Assembly (NCBI GenBank): GCA_963170055.1
Contig: CAUJGJ010000258.1
Span: 3,726,901 to 3,790,900, forward strand
Direction of reading: 5' to 3'
DNA length: 64,000 nucleotides
Source of the DNA: Halisarca cf. caerulea
Taxonomy: Eukaryota; Porifera; Demospongiae; Chondrillida; Halisarcidae
The notes under the pieces were generated by a model. It had not been told where the DNA came from and did no database searches. It saw only the letters and a program-made list of their open reading frames with translations. A program made the position numbers and the translations under genes. Positions 15,201-30,989 of this stretch are shown piece after piece. The number at the start of each line of letters is the position of its first letter. The stretch's first letter is position 1.

Positions 15201-18200
15201 GTTTCTTAACTACTGTGGGCGTATTTGTGTAGTGTTGGATATGCTGGTGCTAATACCAATATTTGGCACTAGCACCACGCACATTCCCAGTGGACACACA
15301 TGACCTTTCTTAATTGCTGTGGGCGTATTTGTGTACTGTTAGATATGGTGGTGCTAATACCAATATATAGCACTAGCACCACGCACATTCCCAGGGGACA
15401 CACATAACCTTTATGAAGTGCTGTGGGCGTATTTGTGTAGTGTTGGATATGCTGGTGCTAATACCAATATTTGGCACTAGCACCACGCACATTCCCAGTG
15501 GACACACATGACCTTTCTGAAGTGCTGTGGGCGTATTTGTGTAGTGTTGGATATGCTAGTGCTAATACCAATATTTGGCACTAGCACCACGCACATTCCC
15601 AGTGGACACACATGACCTTTCATAATTGCTGTGGGCGTATTTGTGTAGTGTTGGATATGGTGGTGCTAATACCAATATTTGGCACTAGCACCACGCACAT
15701 TCCCAGTGGACACACATGACCTTTCTGAAGTGCTGTGGGCGTATTTGTGTAGTGTTGGATATGCTGGTGCTAATACCAATATTTGGCAATAGCACCACGC
15801 ACATTCCCAGGGGACACACATGACCTTTCTGAAGTGCTGTGGGCGTATTTGTGTAGTGTTGGATATGCTGGTGCTAATACCAATATTTGGCACTAGCACC
15901 ACGCACATTCCCAGGGGACACACATGACCTTTATGAAGTGCTGTGGGCGTATTTGTGTAGTGTTGGATATGCTGGTGCTAATACCAATATTTGGCACTAG
16001 CACCACGCACATTCCCAGTGGACACACATGAAGTTTCTTAACTGCTGTGGGCGTATTTGTGTAGTGTTGGATATGCTGGTGCTAATACCAATATTTGGAA
16101 CTAGCACCACGCACATTCCCAGTGGACACACATGACCTTTCTTAATTGCTGTGGGCGTATTTGTGTACTGTTGGATATGGTGGTGCTAATACCAATATTT
16201 AGCACTAGCACCACGCTCATTCCCAGGGTACACACATGACCTTTCTGAAGTGCTGTGGGCGTATTTGTGTACTGTTGGATATGCTGGTGCTAATACCAAT
16301 ATTTGGCACTAGCACCACGCACATTCCCAGGGGACACACATGACCTTTCTGAAGTGCTGTGGGCGTATTTGTGTAGTGTTGGATATGCTGGTGCTAATAC
16401 CAATATTTGGCACTAGCACCACGCACATTCCCAGTGGACACACATGAAGTTTCTTAACTACTGTGGGCGTATTTGTGTAGTGTTGGATATGCTGGTGCTA
16501 ATACCAATATTTGGCACTAGCACCACGCACATTCCCAGTGCACACACATGACGTTTCTGAAGTGCTGTGGGCGTATTTGTGTACTGTTGGATATGGTGGT
16601 GCTAATACCAATATTCGGCACTAGCACCACGCACATTCCCAGTGGACACACATGACCTTTCTGAAGTGCTGTGGGCGTATTTGTGTAGTGTTGGATATGC
16701 TAGTGCTAATACCAATATTTGGCACTAGCACCACGCACATTCCCAGTGGAAACACATGAAGTTTCTTAACTACTGTGGGCGTATTTGTGTAATGTTGGAT
16801 ATGCTGGTGCTAATACCAATATTTGGCACTAGCACCACGCACATTCCCAGGGGACACACATGACCTTTCTGAAGTGCTGTGGGCGTATTTGTGTAGTGTT
16901 GGATATGCTGGTGCTAATACCAATATTTGGCACTAGCACCACGCACATTCCCAGGGGACACACATGACCTTTATGAAGTGCTGTGGGCGTATTTGTGTAG
17001 TGTTGGATATGCTGGTGCTAATACCAATATTTGGCACTAGCACCACGCACATTCCCAGTGGACACACATGACCTTTCTGAAGTGCTGTGGGCGTATTTGT
17101 GTAGTGTTGGATATGCTGGTGCTAATACCAATATTTGGCACTAGCACCACGCACATTCCCAGGGGACACACATGACCTTTATGAAGTGCTGTGGGCGTAT
17201 TTGTGTAGTGTTGGATATGCTGGTGCTAATACCAATATTTGGCACTAGCACCACGCACATTCCCAGTGGACACACATGAAGTTTCTTAACTGCTGTGGGC
17301 GTATTTGTGTAGTGTTGGATATGCTGGTGCTAATACCAATATTTGGAACTAGCACCACGCACATTCCCAGTGGACACACAAGACCTTTCTTAATTGCTGT
17401 GGGCGTATTTGTGTACTGTTGGATATGGTGGTGCTAATACCAATATTTAGCACTAGCACCACGCACATTCCCAGGGTACACACATGACCTTTCTTAAGTG
17501 CTGTGGGCATATTTGTGTACTGTTGGATATGCTGGTGCTAATACCAATATTTGGCACTAGCACCACGCACATTCCCAGGGGACACACATGACCTTTCTGA
17601 AGTGCTGTGGGCGTATTTGTGTAGTGTTGGATATGCTGGTGCTAATACCAATATTTGGCACTAGCACCACGCACATTCCCAGTGGACACACATGAAGTTT
17701 CTTAACTACTGTGGGCGTATTTGTGTAGTGTTGGATATGCTGGTGCTAATACCAATATTTGGCACTAGCACCACGCACATTCCCAGTGCACACACATGAC
17801 GTTTCTGAAGTGCTGTGGGCGTATTTGTGTACTGTTGGATATGGTGGTGCTAATACCAATATTCGGCACTAGCACCACGCACATTCCCAGTGGACACACA
17901 TGACCTTTCTGAAGTGCTGTGGGCGTATTTGTGTAGTGTTGGATATGCTAGTGCTAATACCAATATTTGGCACTAGCACCACGCACATTCCCAGTGGAAA
18001 CACATGAAGTTTCTTAACTACTGTGGGCGTATTTGTGTAATGTTGGATATGCTGGTGCTAATACCAATATTTGGCACTAGCACCACGCACATTCCCAGGG
18101 GACACACATGACCTTTCTGAAGTGCTGTGGGCGTATTTGTGTAGTGTTGGATATGGTGGTGCTAATACCAATATTTGGCACTAGCACCACGCACATTCCC

Positions 18201-20700
18201 AGGGGACACACATGACCTTTCTGAAGTGCTGTGGGCGTATTTGTGTAGTGTTGGATATGCTGGTGCTAATACCAATATTTGGCACTAGCACCACGCACAT
18301 TCCCAGGGGACACACATGACCTTTCTGAAGTGCTGTGGGCGTATTTGTGTAGTGTTGGATATGCTGGTGCTAATACCAATATTTGGCACTAGCACCACGC
18401 ACATTCCCAGGGGACACACATGACCTTTATGAAGTGCTGTGGGCGTATTTGTGTAGTGTTGGATATGCTGGTGCTAATACCAATATTTGGCACTAGCACC
18501 ACGCACATTCCCAGTGGACACACATGAAGTTTCTTAACTGCTGTGGGCGTATTTGTGTAGTGTTGGATATGCTGGTGCTAATACCAATATTTGGAACTAG
18601 CACCACGCACATTCCCAGTGGACACACATGACCTTTCTTAATTGCTGTGGGCGTATTTGTGTACTTTTGGATATGGTGGTGCTAATACCAATATTTAGCA
18701 CTAGCACCACGCACATTCCCAGGGTACACACATGACCTTTCTTAAGTGCTGTGGGCATATTTGTGTAGTGTTGGATATGCTGGTGCTAATACCAATATTT
18801 GGCACTAGCACCACGCACATTCCCAGTGGACACACATGAAGTTTCTTAACTACTGTGGGCGTATTTGTGTAGTGTTGGATATGCTGGTGCTAATACCAAT
18901 ATTTGGCACTAGCACCACGCACATTCCCAGTGGACACACATGACCTTTCTTAATTGCTGTGGGCGTATTTGTGTACTGTTGGATATGGTGGTGCTAATAC
19001 CAATATATAGCACTAGCACCACGCACATTCCCAGGGGACACACATAACCTTTATGAAGTGCTGTGGGCGTATTTGTGTAGTGTTGGATATGCTGGTGCTA
19101 ATACCAATATTTGGCACTAGCACCACGCACATTCCCAGTGGACACACATGACCTTTCTGAAGTGCTGTGGGCGTATTTGTGTAGTGTTGGATATGCTAGT
19201 GCTAATACCAATATTTGGCACTAGCACCACGCACATTCCCAGTGGACACACATGACCTTTCTTAATTGCTGTGGGCGTATTTGTGTAGTGTTGGATATGG
19301 TGGTGCTAATACCAATATTTGGCACTAGCACCACGCACATTCCCAGGGGACACACATGACCTTTCTGAAGTGCTGTGGGCGTATTTGTGTAGTGTTGGAT
19401 ATGCTGGTGCTAATACCAATATTTGGCACTAGCACTACGCACATTCCCAGGGGACACACATGACCTTTCTGAAGTGCTGTGGGCGTATTTGTGTAGTGTT
19501 GGATATGCTGGTGCTAATACCAATATTTGGCACTAGCACCACGCACATTCCCAGTGGACACACATGACCTTTATGAAGTGCTGTGGGCGTATTTGTGTAG
19601 TGTTGGATATGCTGGTGCTAATACCAATATTTGGCACTAGCACCACGCACATTCCCAGTGGACACACATGAAGTTTCTTAACTGCTGTGGGCGTATTTGT
19701 GTAGTGTTGGATATGCTGGTGCTAATACCAATATTTGGAACTAGCACCACGCACATTCCCAGTGGACACACATGACCTTTCTTAATTGCTGTGGGCGTAT
19801 TTGTGTACTGTTGGATATGGTGGTGCTAATACCAATATTTAGCACTAGCACCACGCTCATTCCCAGGGTACACACATGACCTTTCTGAAGTGCTGTGGGC
19901 GTATTTGTGTAGTGTTGGATATGCTGGTGCTAATACCAATATTTGGCACTAGCACCACGCACATTCCCAGGGGACACACATGACCTTTCTGAAGTGCTGT
20001 GGGCGTATTTGTGTAGTGTTGGATATGCTGGTGCTAATACCAATATTTGGCACTAGAACCACGCACATTCCCAGTGGACACACATGAAGTTTCTTAACTA
20101 CTGTGGGCGTATTTGTGTAGTGTTGGATATGCTGGTGCTAATACCAATATTTGGCACTAGCACCACGCACATTCCCAGGGGACACACATGACCTTTATGA
20201 AGTGCTGTGGGCGTATTTGTGTAGTGTTGGATATGCTGGTGCTAATACCAATATTTGGCACTAGCACCACGCACATTCCCAGTGGACACACATGAAGTTT
20301 CTTAACTGCTGTGGGCGTATTTGTGTAGTGTTGGATATGCTGGTGCTAATACCAATATTTGGAACTAGCACCACGCACATTCCCAGTGGACACACATGAC
20401 CTTTCTTAATTGCTGTGGGCGTATTTGTGTACTGTTGGATATGGTGGTGCTAATACCAATATTTAGCACTAGCACCACGCTCATTCCCAGGGTACACACA
20501 TGACCTTTCTGAAGTGCTGTGGGCGTATTTGTGTAGTGTTGGATATGCTGGTGCTAATACCAATATTTGGCACTAGCACCACGCACATTCCCAGGGGACA
20601 CACATGACCTTTCTGAAGTGCTGTGGGCGTATTTGTGTAGTGTTGGATATGCTGGTGCTAATACCAATATTTGGCACTAGCACCACGCACATTCCCAGTG
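12300..20700. repeat. Higher-order repeat section with 1,040-1,248 bp spacing
   Basis: The marker TTTGGAACTAGCACC occurs at about 13,914, 14,954, 16,098, 17,346, 18,594, 19,738 and 20,362. The spacings are 1,040, 1,144, 1,248, 1,248, 1,144 and 624 bp, all multiples of 104. The section is thus one higher-order family in which copies gain or lose whole monomers, as expected from unequal exchange in register. Confidence 0.8.
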
Positions 20701-21419
20701 GAAACACATGAAGTTTCTTAACTACTGTGGGCGTATTTGTGTAATGTTGGATATGCTGGTGCTAATACCAATATTTGGCACTAGCACCACGCACATTCCC
20801 AGGGGACACACATGACCTTTATGAAGTGCTGTGGGCGTATTTGTGTAGTGTTGGATATGCTGGTGCTAATACTAATATTTGGCACTAGCACCACGCGCAT
20901 TCCCAGTGGACACACATGACCTTTCTGAAGTGCTGTGGGCGTATTTGTGTAGTGTTGGATATGCTGGTGCTAATACCAATATTTGGCACTAGCACCACGC
21001 ACATTCCCAGTGGACACACATGACCTTTCTTAATTGCTGTGGGCGTATTTGTGTAGTGTTGGATATGGTGGTGCTAATACCAATATTTAGCACTAGCACC
21101 ACGCACATTCCCAGGGGACACACATGACCTTTATGAAGTGCTGTGGGCGTATTTGTGTAGTGTTGGATATGCTGGTGCTAATACCAATATTTGGCACTAG
21201 CACCACGCACATTCCCAGTGGACACACATGACCTTTCTGAAGTGCTGTGGGCGTATTTGTGTAGTGTTGGATATGCTGGTGCTAATACCAATATTTGGCA
21301 CTAGCACCACGCACATTCCCAGTGGACACACATGAAGTTTCTCAACTACTGTGGGCGTATTTGTGTAGTGTTGGATATGCTGGTGCTAATACCAATATTT
21401 GGCACTAGCACCACGCACA

Positions 21420-24400
21420 TTCCCAGTGGACACACATGAAGTTTCTTAACTACTGTGGGCGTATTTGTGTAATGTTGGATATGCTGGTGCTAATACCAAT
21501 ATTTGGCACTAGCACCACGCACATTACCAGTGGACACACATGACCTTTCTGAAGTGCTGTGGGCGTATTTGTGTAGTGTTGGATATGCTGGTGCTAATAC
21601 CAATATTTGGCACTAGCACCACGCACATTCCCAGTGCACACACATGACCTTTCTGAAGTGCTGTGGGCGTATTTGTGTAGTGTTGGATATGCTAGTGCTA
21701 ATACCAATATTTGGCATTAGCACCACGCACATTCCTAGTGGAAACACATGAAGTTTCTTAACTACTGTGGGCGTATTTGTGTAATCTTGGATATGCTGGT
21801 GCTAATACCAATATTTGGCACTAGCACCACGCACATTCCCAGTGGACACACATGACCTTTCTGAAGTGCTGTGAGCGTATTTGTGTAGTGTTGGATATGC
21901 TGGTGCTTAATACCAATATTTGGCACTAGCACCACGCACATTCCCAGTGGACACACATGACCTTTATGAAGTGCTGTGGGCGTATTTGTGTAGTGTTGGA
22001 TATGCTGTTGCTAATACCGATATTTGGCACTAGCACCACGCACATTCCCAGTGGACACACATGACCTTTCTGAAGTGCTGTGGGCGTATTTGTGTAGTGT
22101 TGGATATGCTGGTGCTAATACCAATATTTGGCACTAGCACCACGCACATTCCCAGAGGACACACATGTCCTTTCTGAAGTGCTGTGAGCGTATTTGTGTA
22201 ATGTTGGATATGCTGGTGCTAATACTAATATTTGGCACTAGCACCACGCACATTCCCAGTAGACACACATAAAGTTTCTGAAGTGCTGTGGGCGTATTTG
22301 TGTAGTGTTGGATATGCTGGTGCTAATACCAATATTTAGCACTAGCACCACGCACATTCCCAGTGGACACACATGACCTTTCTGAAGTGCTGTGGGCGCA
22401 TTTGTGTAGTGTTGGATATGCTGGTGCTAATACCGATATTTGGCACTAGCACCACGCACATTCCCAGTGGACACACATGACCTTTCTGAAGTGCTGTGGG
22501 CGTATTTGTGTAGTGTTGGATATGCTGGTGCTAATACCAATATTTGGCACTAGCACCACGCACATTCCCAGTGGACACACATGACCTTTCTGAAGTGCTG
22601 TGAGCGTATTTGTGTAATGTTGGATATGCTGGTGCTAATACCAATATTTGGCACTAGCACCACGCACATTCCCAGTAGACACACATGAAGTTTCTGAAGT
22701 GCTGTGGGCGTATTTGTGTAGTGTTGGATATGCTGGTGCTAATACCAATATTTAGCACTAGCACCACGCACATTCCCAGTGGACACACATGACCTTTCTG
22801 AAGTGCTGTGGGCGCATTTGTGTAGTGTTGGATATGCTAGTGCTAATACCAATATTTGGCACTAGCACCACGCACATTCCCAGTGGACACACATGACCTT
22901 TCTGAAGTGCTGTGAGCGTATTTGTGTAGTGTTGGATATGCTGGTGCAAATACCAATATTTGGAACTACCACCACGCACATTCCCAGTGGACACACATGA
23001 AGTTTCTCAACTACTGTGGGCGTATTTGTGTAGTGTTGGATATGCTGGTGCTAATACCAATATTTGGCACTAGCACCACGCACATTCCCAGTGGACACAC
23101 ATGAAGTTTCTTAACTACTGTGGGCGTATTTGTGTAGTGTTGGATATGCTGGTGCTAATACCAATATTTGGCACTAGCACCACGCACATTCCCAGTGGAC
23201 ACACATGACCTTTCTGAAGTGCTGTGGGCGTATTTGTGTAGTGTTGGATATGCTGGTGCTAATACCAATATTTGGCATTAGCACCACGCACATTCCCAGT
23301 GGAAACACATGAAGTTTCTCAACTACTGTGGGCGTATTTGTGTAATGTTGGATATGCTGGTGCTAATACCAATATTTTGCACTAGCACCACGCACATTCC
23401 CAGTGGACACACATGAAGTTTCTCAACTACTGTGGGCGTATTTGTGTAGTGTTGGATATGCTGGTGCTAATACCAATATTTGGCACTAGCACCACGCACA
23501 TTCCCAGGGGACACACATGAAGTTTCTTAACTACTGTGGGCGTATTTGTGTAATGTTGGATATGCTGGTGCTAATACCAATATTTGGCACTAGCACCACG
23601 CACATTCCCAGGGGACACACATGACCTTTATGAAGTGCTGTGGGCGTATTTGCGTAGTGTTGGATATGCTGGTGCTAATAATAATATTTGGCACTAGCAC
23701 CACGCACATTCCCAGTGGTCACACATGACCTTTCTGAAGTGCTGTGGGCGTATTTGTGTAGTGTTGGATATGCTGGTGCTAATACCAATATTTGTCACTA
23801 GCACCACGCACATTCCCAGTGGACACACATGAAGTTTCTTAACTACTGTGGTCGTATTTGTGTAGTGTTGGATATGCTGGTGCTAATACCAATATTTTGC
23901 ACTAGCACCACGCACATTCCCAGTGGACACACATGAAGTTTCTCAACTACTGTGGGCGTATTTGTGTAGTGTTGGATATGCTGGTGCTAATACCAATATT
24001 TGGCACTAGCACCACGTACATTCCCAGTGGACACACATGAAGTTTCTTAACTACTGTGGGCGTATTTGTGTAATGTTGGATATGCTGGTGCTAATACCAA
24101 TATTTGGCACTAGCACCACGCACATTACCAGTGGACACACATGACCTTTCTGAAGTGCTGTGGGCGTATTTGTGTTGTGTTGGATATGCTGGTGCTAATA
24201 CCAATATTTGGCACTAGCACCACGCACATTCCCAGTGCACACACATGACCTTTCTGAAGTGCTGTGGGCGTATTTGTGTAGTGTTGGATATGCTAGTGCT
24301 AATACCAATATTTGGCATTAGCACCACGCACATTCCTAGTGGAAACACATGAAGTTTCTTAACTACTGTGGGCGTATTTGTGTAATCTTGGATATGCTGG

Positions 24401-24950
24401 TGCTAATACCAATATTTGGCACTAGCACCACGCACATTCCCAGTGGACACACATGACCTTTCTGAAGTGCTGTGAGCGTATTTGTGTAGTGTTGGATATG
24501 CTGGTGCTTAATACCAATATTTGGCACTAGCACCACGCACATTCCCAGTGGACACACATGACCTTTATGAAGTGCTGTGGGCGTATTTGTGTAGTGTTGG
24601 ATATGCTGTTGCTAATACCGATATTTGGCACTAGCACCACGCACATTCCCAGTGGACACACATGACCTTTCTGAAGTGCTGTGGGCGTATTTGTGTAGTG
24701 TTGGATATGCTGGTGCTAATACCAATATTTGGCACTAGCACCACGCACATTCCAAGTGGACACACATGTCCTTTCTGAAGTGCTGTGAACGTATTTGTGT
24801 AATGTTGGATATGCTGGTGCTAATACTAATATTTGGCACTAGCACCACGCACATTCCCAGTAGACACACATAAAGTTTCTGAAGTGCTGTGGGCGTATTT
24901 GTGTAGTGTTGGATATGCTGGTGCTAATACCAATATTTAGCACTAGCACC
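21420..24950. repeat. 2,601-bp-spaced duplication within the satellite
   Basis: The block from about 21,420 to 22,350 recurs at about 24,021 to 24,950. Both copies carry ATTACCAGTGG (21,525 and 24,126), CCTAGTGGAAACAC, GTAATCTTGG and the +1-bp variant GTGCTTAATACC (about 21,905 and 24,506). The spacing is 25 monomers plus the one inserted base. Confidence 0.8.
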
Positions 24951-27900
24951 ACGCACATTCCCAGTGGACACACATGACCTTTCTGAAGTGCTGTGGGCGC
25001 ATTTGTGTAGTGTTGGATATGCTAGTGCTAATACCAATATTTGGCACTAGCACCACGCACATTCCCAGTGGACACACATGACCTTTCTGAAGTGCTGTGA
25101 GCGTATTTGTGTAATGTTGGATATGCTGGTGCTAATACCAATATTTGGCACTAGCACCACGCACATTCCCAGTGGAAACACATGAAGTTTCTTAACTACT
25201 GTGGGCGTATTTGTGTAGTGTTGGATATGCTGGTGCAAATACCAATATTTGGCACTAGCACCACGCACATTCCCAGTGGACACACATGAAGTTTCTCAAC
25301 TACTGTGGGCGTATTTGTGTAGTGTTGGATATGCTGGTGCTAATACCAATATTTGGCATTAGCACCACGCACATTCCCAGTGGACACACATGAAGTTTCT
25401 TAACTACTGTGGGCGTATTTGTGTACTGTTGGATATGCTGGTGCTAATACCAATATTTGGCACTAGCACCACGCACATTCCCAGGGGACACACATGACCT
25501 TTATGAAGTGCTGTGGGCGTATTTGCGTAGTGTTGGATATGCTGGTGCTAATACTAATATTTGGCACTAGCACCACGCACATTCCCAGTGGTCACACATG
25601 ACCTTTCTGAAGTGCTGTGGGCGTATTTGTGTAGTGTTGGATATGCTGGTGCTAATACCAATATTTGGCACTAGCACCACGCACATTCCCAGTGGACACA
25701 CATGAAGTTTCTTAACTACTATGGTCGTATTTGTGTAGTGTTGGATATGCTGGTGCTAATACCAATATTTGGCACTAGCACCACGCACATTCCCAGTGGA
25801 CATATGACCTTTCTTAATTGCTGTGGGCGTATTTGTGTAGTGTTGGATGTGGTGGTGCTAATACCAATATTTAGCACTAGCACCACGCACATTCCCAGGG
25901 GACACACATGACCTTTATGAAGTGCTGTGGGCGTATTTGTGTAGTGTTGGATATGCTGGTGCTAATACCAATATTTGGCACTAGCACCCCGCACATTCCC
26001 AGTGGACACACATGACCTTTCTTAATTGCTGTGGGCGTATTTGTGTACTGTTGGATATGCTGGTGCTAATACCAATATTTGGCAATAGCACCACGCACAT
26101 TCCCAGGGGACACACATGACCTTTCTTAAGTGCTGTGGGCGTATTTGTGTAGTGTTGGATATGCTGGTGCTAATACCAATATTTGGCACTAGCACCACGC
26201 ATATTCCCAGGGAACACACATGACCTTTCTGAAGTGCTGTGGGCGTATTTGTGTAGTGTTGGATATGCTGGTGCTAATACCAATATTTGGCACTAGCACC
26301 ACGCACATTCCCAGTGGACACACATGAAGTTTCTTAACTACTGTGGGCGTATTTGTGTAGTGTTGGTTATGCTGGTTCTAATACCAATATTTGGCACTAG
26401 CACCACGCACATTCCCAGTGGACACACATGAAGTTTCTTAACTACTGTGGGCGTATTTGTGTAGTGTTGGATATGCTGGTGCTAATACCAATATTTGGCA
26501 CTAGCACCACGCACATTCCCAGTGGACATATGACCTTTCTTAATTGCTGTGGGCGTATTTGTGTACTGTTGGATATGGTGGTGCTAATACCAATATTTAG
26601 CACTAGCACCACGCACATTCCCAGTGGACACACATGACCTTTATGAAGTGCTGTGGGCGTATTTGTGTAGTGTTGGATATGCTGGTGCTAATACCAATAT
26701 TTAGCACTAGCACCACGCACATTCCCAGTGGACATATGACCTTTCTTAATTGCTGTGGGCGTATTTGTGAACTGTTGGATATGGTGGTGCTAATACCAAT
26801 ATTTAGCACTAGCACCACGCACTTTCCCAGTGGACACACATGACCTTTCTGAAGTGCTGTGGGCGTATTTGTGTAGTGTTGGATGTGCTGGTGCTAATAC
26901 CAATATTTGGCACTAGCACCACGCATATTCCCAGGGAACACACATGACCTTTCTGAAGTGCTGTGGGCGTATTTGTGTAGTGTTGGATATGCTGGTGCTA
27001 ATACCAATATTTGGCATTAGCACCACGCACATTCCCAGTGGAAACACATGAAGTTTCTTAACTACTGTGGGCGTATTTGTGTAATGTTGGATATGCTGGT
27101 GCTAATACCAATATTTTGCACTAGCACCACGCACATTCCCAGTGGACACACATGAAGTTTCTCAACTACTGTGGGCGTATTTGTGTAGTGTTGGATATGC
27201 TGGTGCTAATACCAATATTTGGCACTAGCACCACGCACATTCCCAGTGGACACACATGAAGTTTCTTAACTACTGTGGGCGTATTTGTGTAATGTTGGAT
27301 ATGCTGGTGCAAATACCAATATTTGGCACTAGCACCACGCACATTCCCAGGGGACACACATGACCTTTATGAAGTGCTGTGGGCGTATTTGCGTAGTGTT
27401 GGATATGCTGGTGCTAATACTAATATTTGGCACTAGCACCACGCACATTCCCAGTGGTCACACATGACCTTTCTGAAGTGCTGTGGGCGTATTTGTGTAG
27501 TGTTGGATATGCTGGTGCTAATACCAATATTTGGCACTAGCACCACGCACATTCCCAGTGGACACACATGAAGTTTCTTAACTACTGTGGGCGTATTTGT
27601 GTAGTGTTGGATATGCTGTTGCTAATACCGATATTTGGCACTAGCACCACGCACATTCCCAGTGGACACACATGACCTTTCTGAAGTGCTGTGGGCGTAT
27701 TTGTGTAGTGTTGGATATGCTGGTGCTAATACCAATATTTGGCACTAGCACCACGCACATTCCAAGTGGACACACATGTCCTTTCTGAAGTGCTGTGAAC
27801 GTATTTGTGTAATGTTGGATATGCTGGTGCTAATACTAATATTTGGCACTAGCACCACGCACATTCCCAGTAGACACACATAAAGTTTCTGAAGTGCTGT

Positions 27901-30900
27901 GGGCGTATTTGTGTAGTGTTGGATATGCTGGTGCTAATACCAATATTTAGCACTAGCACCACGCACATTCCCAGTGGACAAACATGACCTTTCTGAAGTG
28001 CTGTGGGCGCATTTGTGTAGTGTTGGATATGCTAGTGCTAATACCAATATTTGGCACTAGCACCACGCACATTCCCAGTGGACACACATGACCTTTCTGA
28101 AGTGCTGTGAGCGTATTTGTGTAATGTTGGATATGCTGGTGCTAATACCAATATTTGGCACTAGCACCACGCACATTCCCAGTGGAAACACATGAAGTTT
28201 CTTAACTACTGTGGGCGTATTTGTGTAGTGTTGGATATGCTGGTGCAAATACCAATATTTGGCACTAGCACCACGCACATTCCCAGTGGACACACATGAA
28301 GTTTCTCAACTACTGTGGGCGTATTTGTGTAGTGTTGGATATGCTGGTGCTAATACCAATATTTGGCATTAGCACCACGCACATTCCCAGTGGACACACA
28401 TGAAGTTTCTTAACTACTGTGGGCGTATTTGTGTACTGTTGGATATGCTGGTGCTAATACCAATATTTGGCACTAGCACCACGCACATTCCCAGGGGACA
28501 CACATGACCTTTATGAAGTGCTGTGGGCGTATTTGCGTAGTGTTGGATATGCTGGTGCTAATACTAATATTTGGCACTAGCACCACGCACATTCCCAGTG
28601 GTCACACATGACCTTTCTGAAGTGCTGTGGGCGTATTTGTGTAGTGTTGGATATGCTGGTGCTAATACCAATATTTGGCACTAGCACCACGCACATTCCC
28701 AGTGGACACACATGAAGTTTCTTAACTACTATGGTCGTATTTGTGTAGTGTTGGATATGCTGGTGCTAATACCAATATTTGGCACTAGCACCACGCACAT
28801 TCCCAGTGGACATATGACCTTTCTTAATTGCTGTGGGCGTATTTGTGTAGTGTTGGATGTGGTGGTGCTAATACCAATATTTAGCACTAGCACCACGCAC
28901 ATTCCCAGGGGACACACATGACCTTTATGAAGTGCTGTGGGCGTATTTGTGTAGTGTTGGATATGCTGGTGCTAATACCAATATTTGGCACTAGCACCAC
29001 GCACATTCCCAGTGGACACACATGACCTTTCTTAATTGCTGTGGGCGTATTTGTGTACTGTTGGATATGCTGGTGCTAATACCAATATTTGGCAATAGCA
29101 CCACGCACATTCCCAGGGGACACACATGACCTTTCTTAAGTGCTGTGGGCGTATTTGTGTAGTGTTGGATATGCTGGTGCTAATACCAATATTTGGCACT
29201 AGCACCACGCACATTCCCAGTGGACACACATGAAGTTTCTTAACTACTGTGGGCGTATTTGTGTAGTGTTGGATATGCTGTTGCTAATACCGATATTTGG
29301 CACTAGCACCACGCACATTCCCAGTGGACACACATGACCTTTCTGAAGTGCTGTGGGCGTATTTGTGTAGTGTTGGATATGCTGGTGCTAATACCAATAT
29401 TTGGCACTAGCACCACGCACATTCCAAGTGGACACACATGTCCTTTCTGAAGTGCTGTGAACGTATTTGTGTAATGTTGGATATGCTGGTGCTAATACTA
29501 ATATTTGGCACTAGCACCACGCACATTCCCAGTAGACACACATAAAGTTTCTGAAGTGCTGTGGGCGTATTTGTGTAGTGTTGGATATGCTGGTGCTAAT
29601 ACCAATATTTAGCACTAGCACCACGCACATTCCCAGTGGACAAACATGACCTTTCTGAAGTGCTGTGGGCGCATTTGTGTAGTGTTGGATATGCTAGTGC
29701 TAATACCAATATTTGGCACTAGCACCACGCACATTCCCAGTGGACACACATGACCTTTCTGAAGTGCTGTGAGCGTATTTGTGTAATGTTGGATATGCTG
29801 GTGCTAATACCAATATTTGGCACTAGCACCACGCACATTCCCAGTGGAAACACATGAAGTTTCTTAACTACTGTGGGCGTATTTGTGTAGTGTTGGATAT
29901 GCTGGTGCAAATACCAATATTTGGCACTAGCACCACGCACATTCCCAGTGGACACACATGAAGTTTCTCAACTACTGTGGGCGTATTTGTGTAGTGTTGG
30001 ATATGCTGGTGCTAATACCAATATTTGGCATTAGCACCACGCACATTCCCAGTGGACACACATGAAGTTTCTTAACTACTGTGGGCGTATTTGTGTACTG
30101 TTGGATATGCTGGTGCTAATACCAATATTTGGCACTAGCACCACGCACATTCCCAGGGGACACACATGACCTTTATGAAGTGCTGTGGGCGTATTTGCGT
30201 AGTGTTGGATATGCTGGTGCTAATACTAATATTTGGCACTAGCACCACGCACATTCCCAGTGGTCACACATGACCTTTCTGAAGTGCTGTGGGCGTATTT
30301 GTGTAGTGTTGGATATGCTGGTGCTAATACCAATATTTGGCACTAGCACCACGCACATTCCCAGTGGACACACATGAAGTTTCTTAACTACTATGGTCGT
30401 ATTTGTGTAGTGTTGGATATGCTGGTGCTAATACCAATATTTGGCACTAGCACCACGCACATTCCCAGTGGACATATGACCTTTCTTAATTGCTGTGGGC
30501 GTATTTGTGTAGTGTTGGATGTGGTGGTGCTAATACCAATATTTAGCACTAGCACCACGCACATTCCCAGGGGACACACATGACCTTTATGAAGTGCTGT
30601 GGGCGTATTTGTGTAGTGTTGGATATGCTGGTGCTAATACCAATATTTGGCACTAGCACCACGCACATTCCCAGTGGACACACATGACCTTTCTTAATTG
30701 CTGTGGGCGTATTTGTGTACTGTTGGATATGCTGGTGCTAATACCAATATTTGGCAATAGCACCACGCACATTCCCAGGGGACACACATGACCTTTCTTA
30801 AGTGCTGTGGGCGTATTTGTGTAGTGTTGGATATGCTGGTGCTAATACCAATATTTGGCACTAGCACCACGCATATTCCCAGGGAACACACATGACCTTT
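24600..30900. repeat. Three copies of a 1.6-kb satellite block (spacings 3,010 and 1,662 bp)
   Basis: The marker GTTGCTAATACCGATATTTG at about 24,608, 27,618 and 29,280 starts three related blocks that also share ATTCCAAGTGG, GTGAACGTATTTG and CTATGGTCG. The spacings equal 29 and 16 monomers less 6 and 2 bp, the deficit coming from 102-bp CATATG monomers inside the blocks. Confidence 0.8.
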
Positions 30901-30989
30901 CTGAAGTGCTGTGGGCGTATTTGTGTAGTGTTGGATATGCTGGTGCTAATACCAATATTTGGCACTAGCACCACGCACATTCCCAGTGG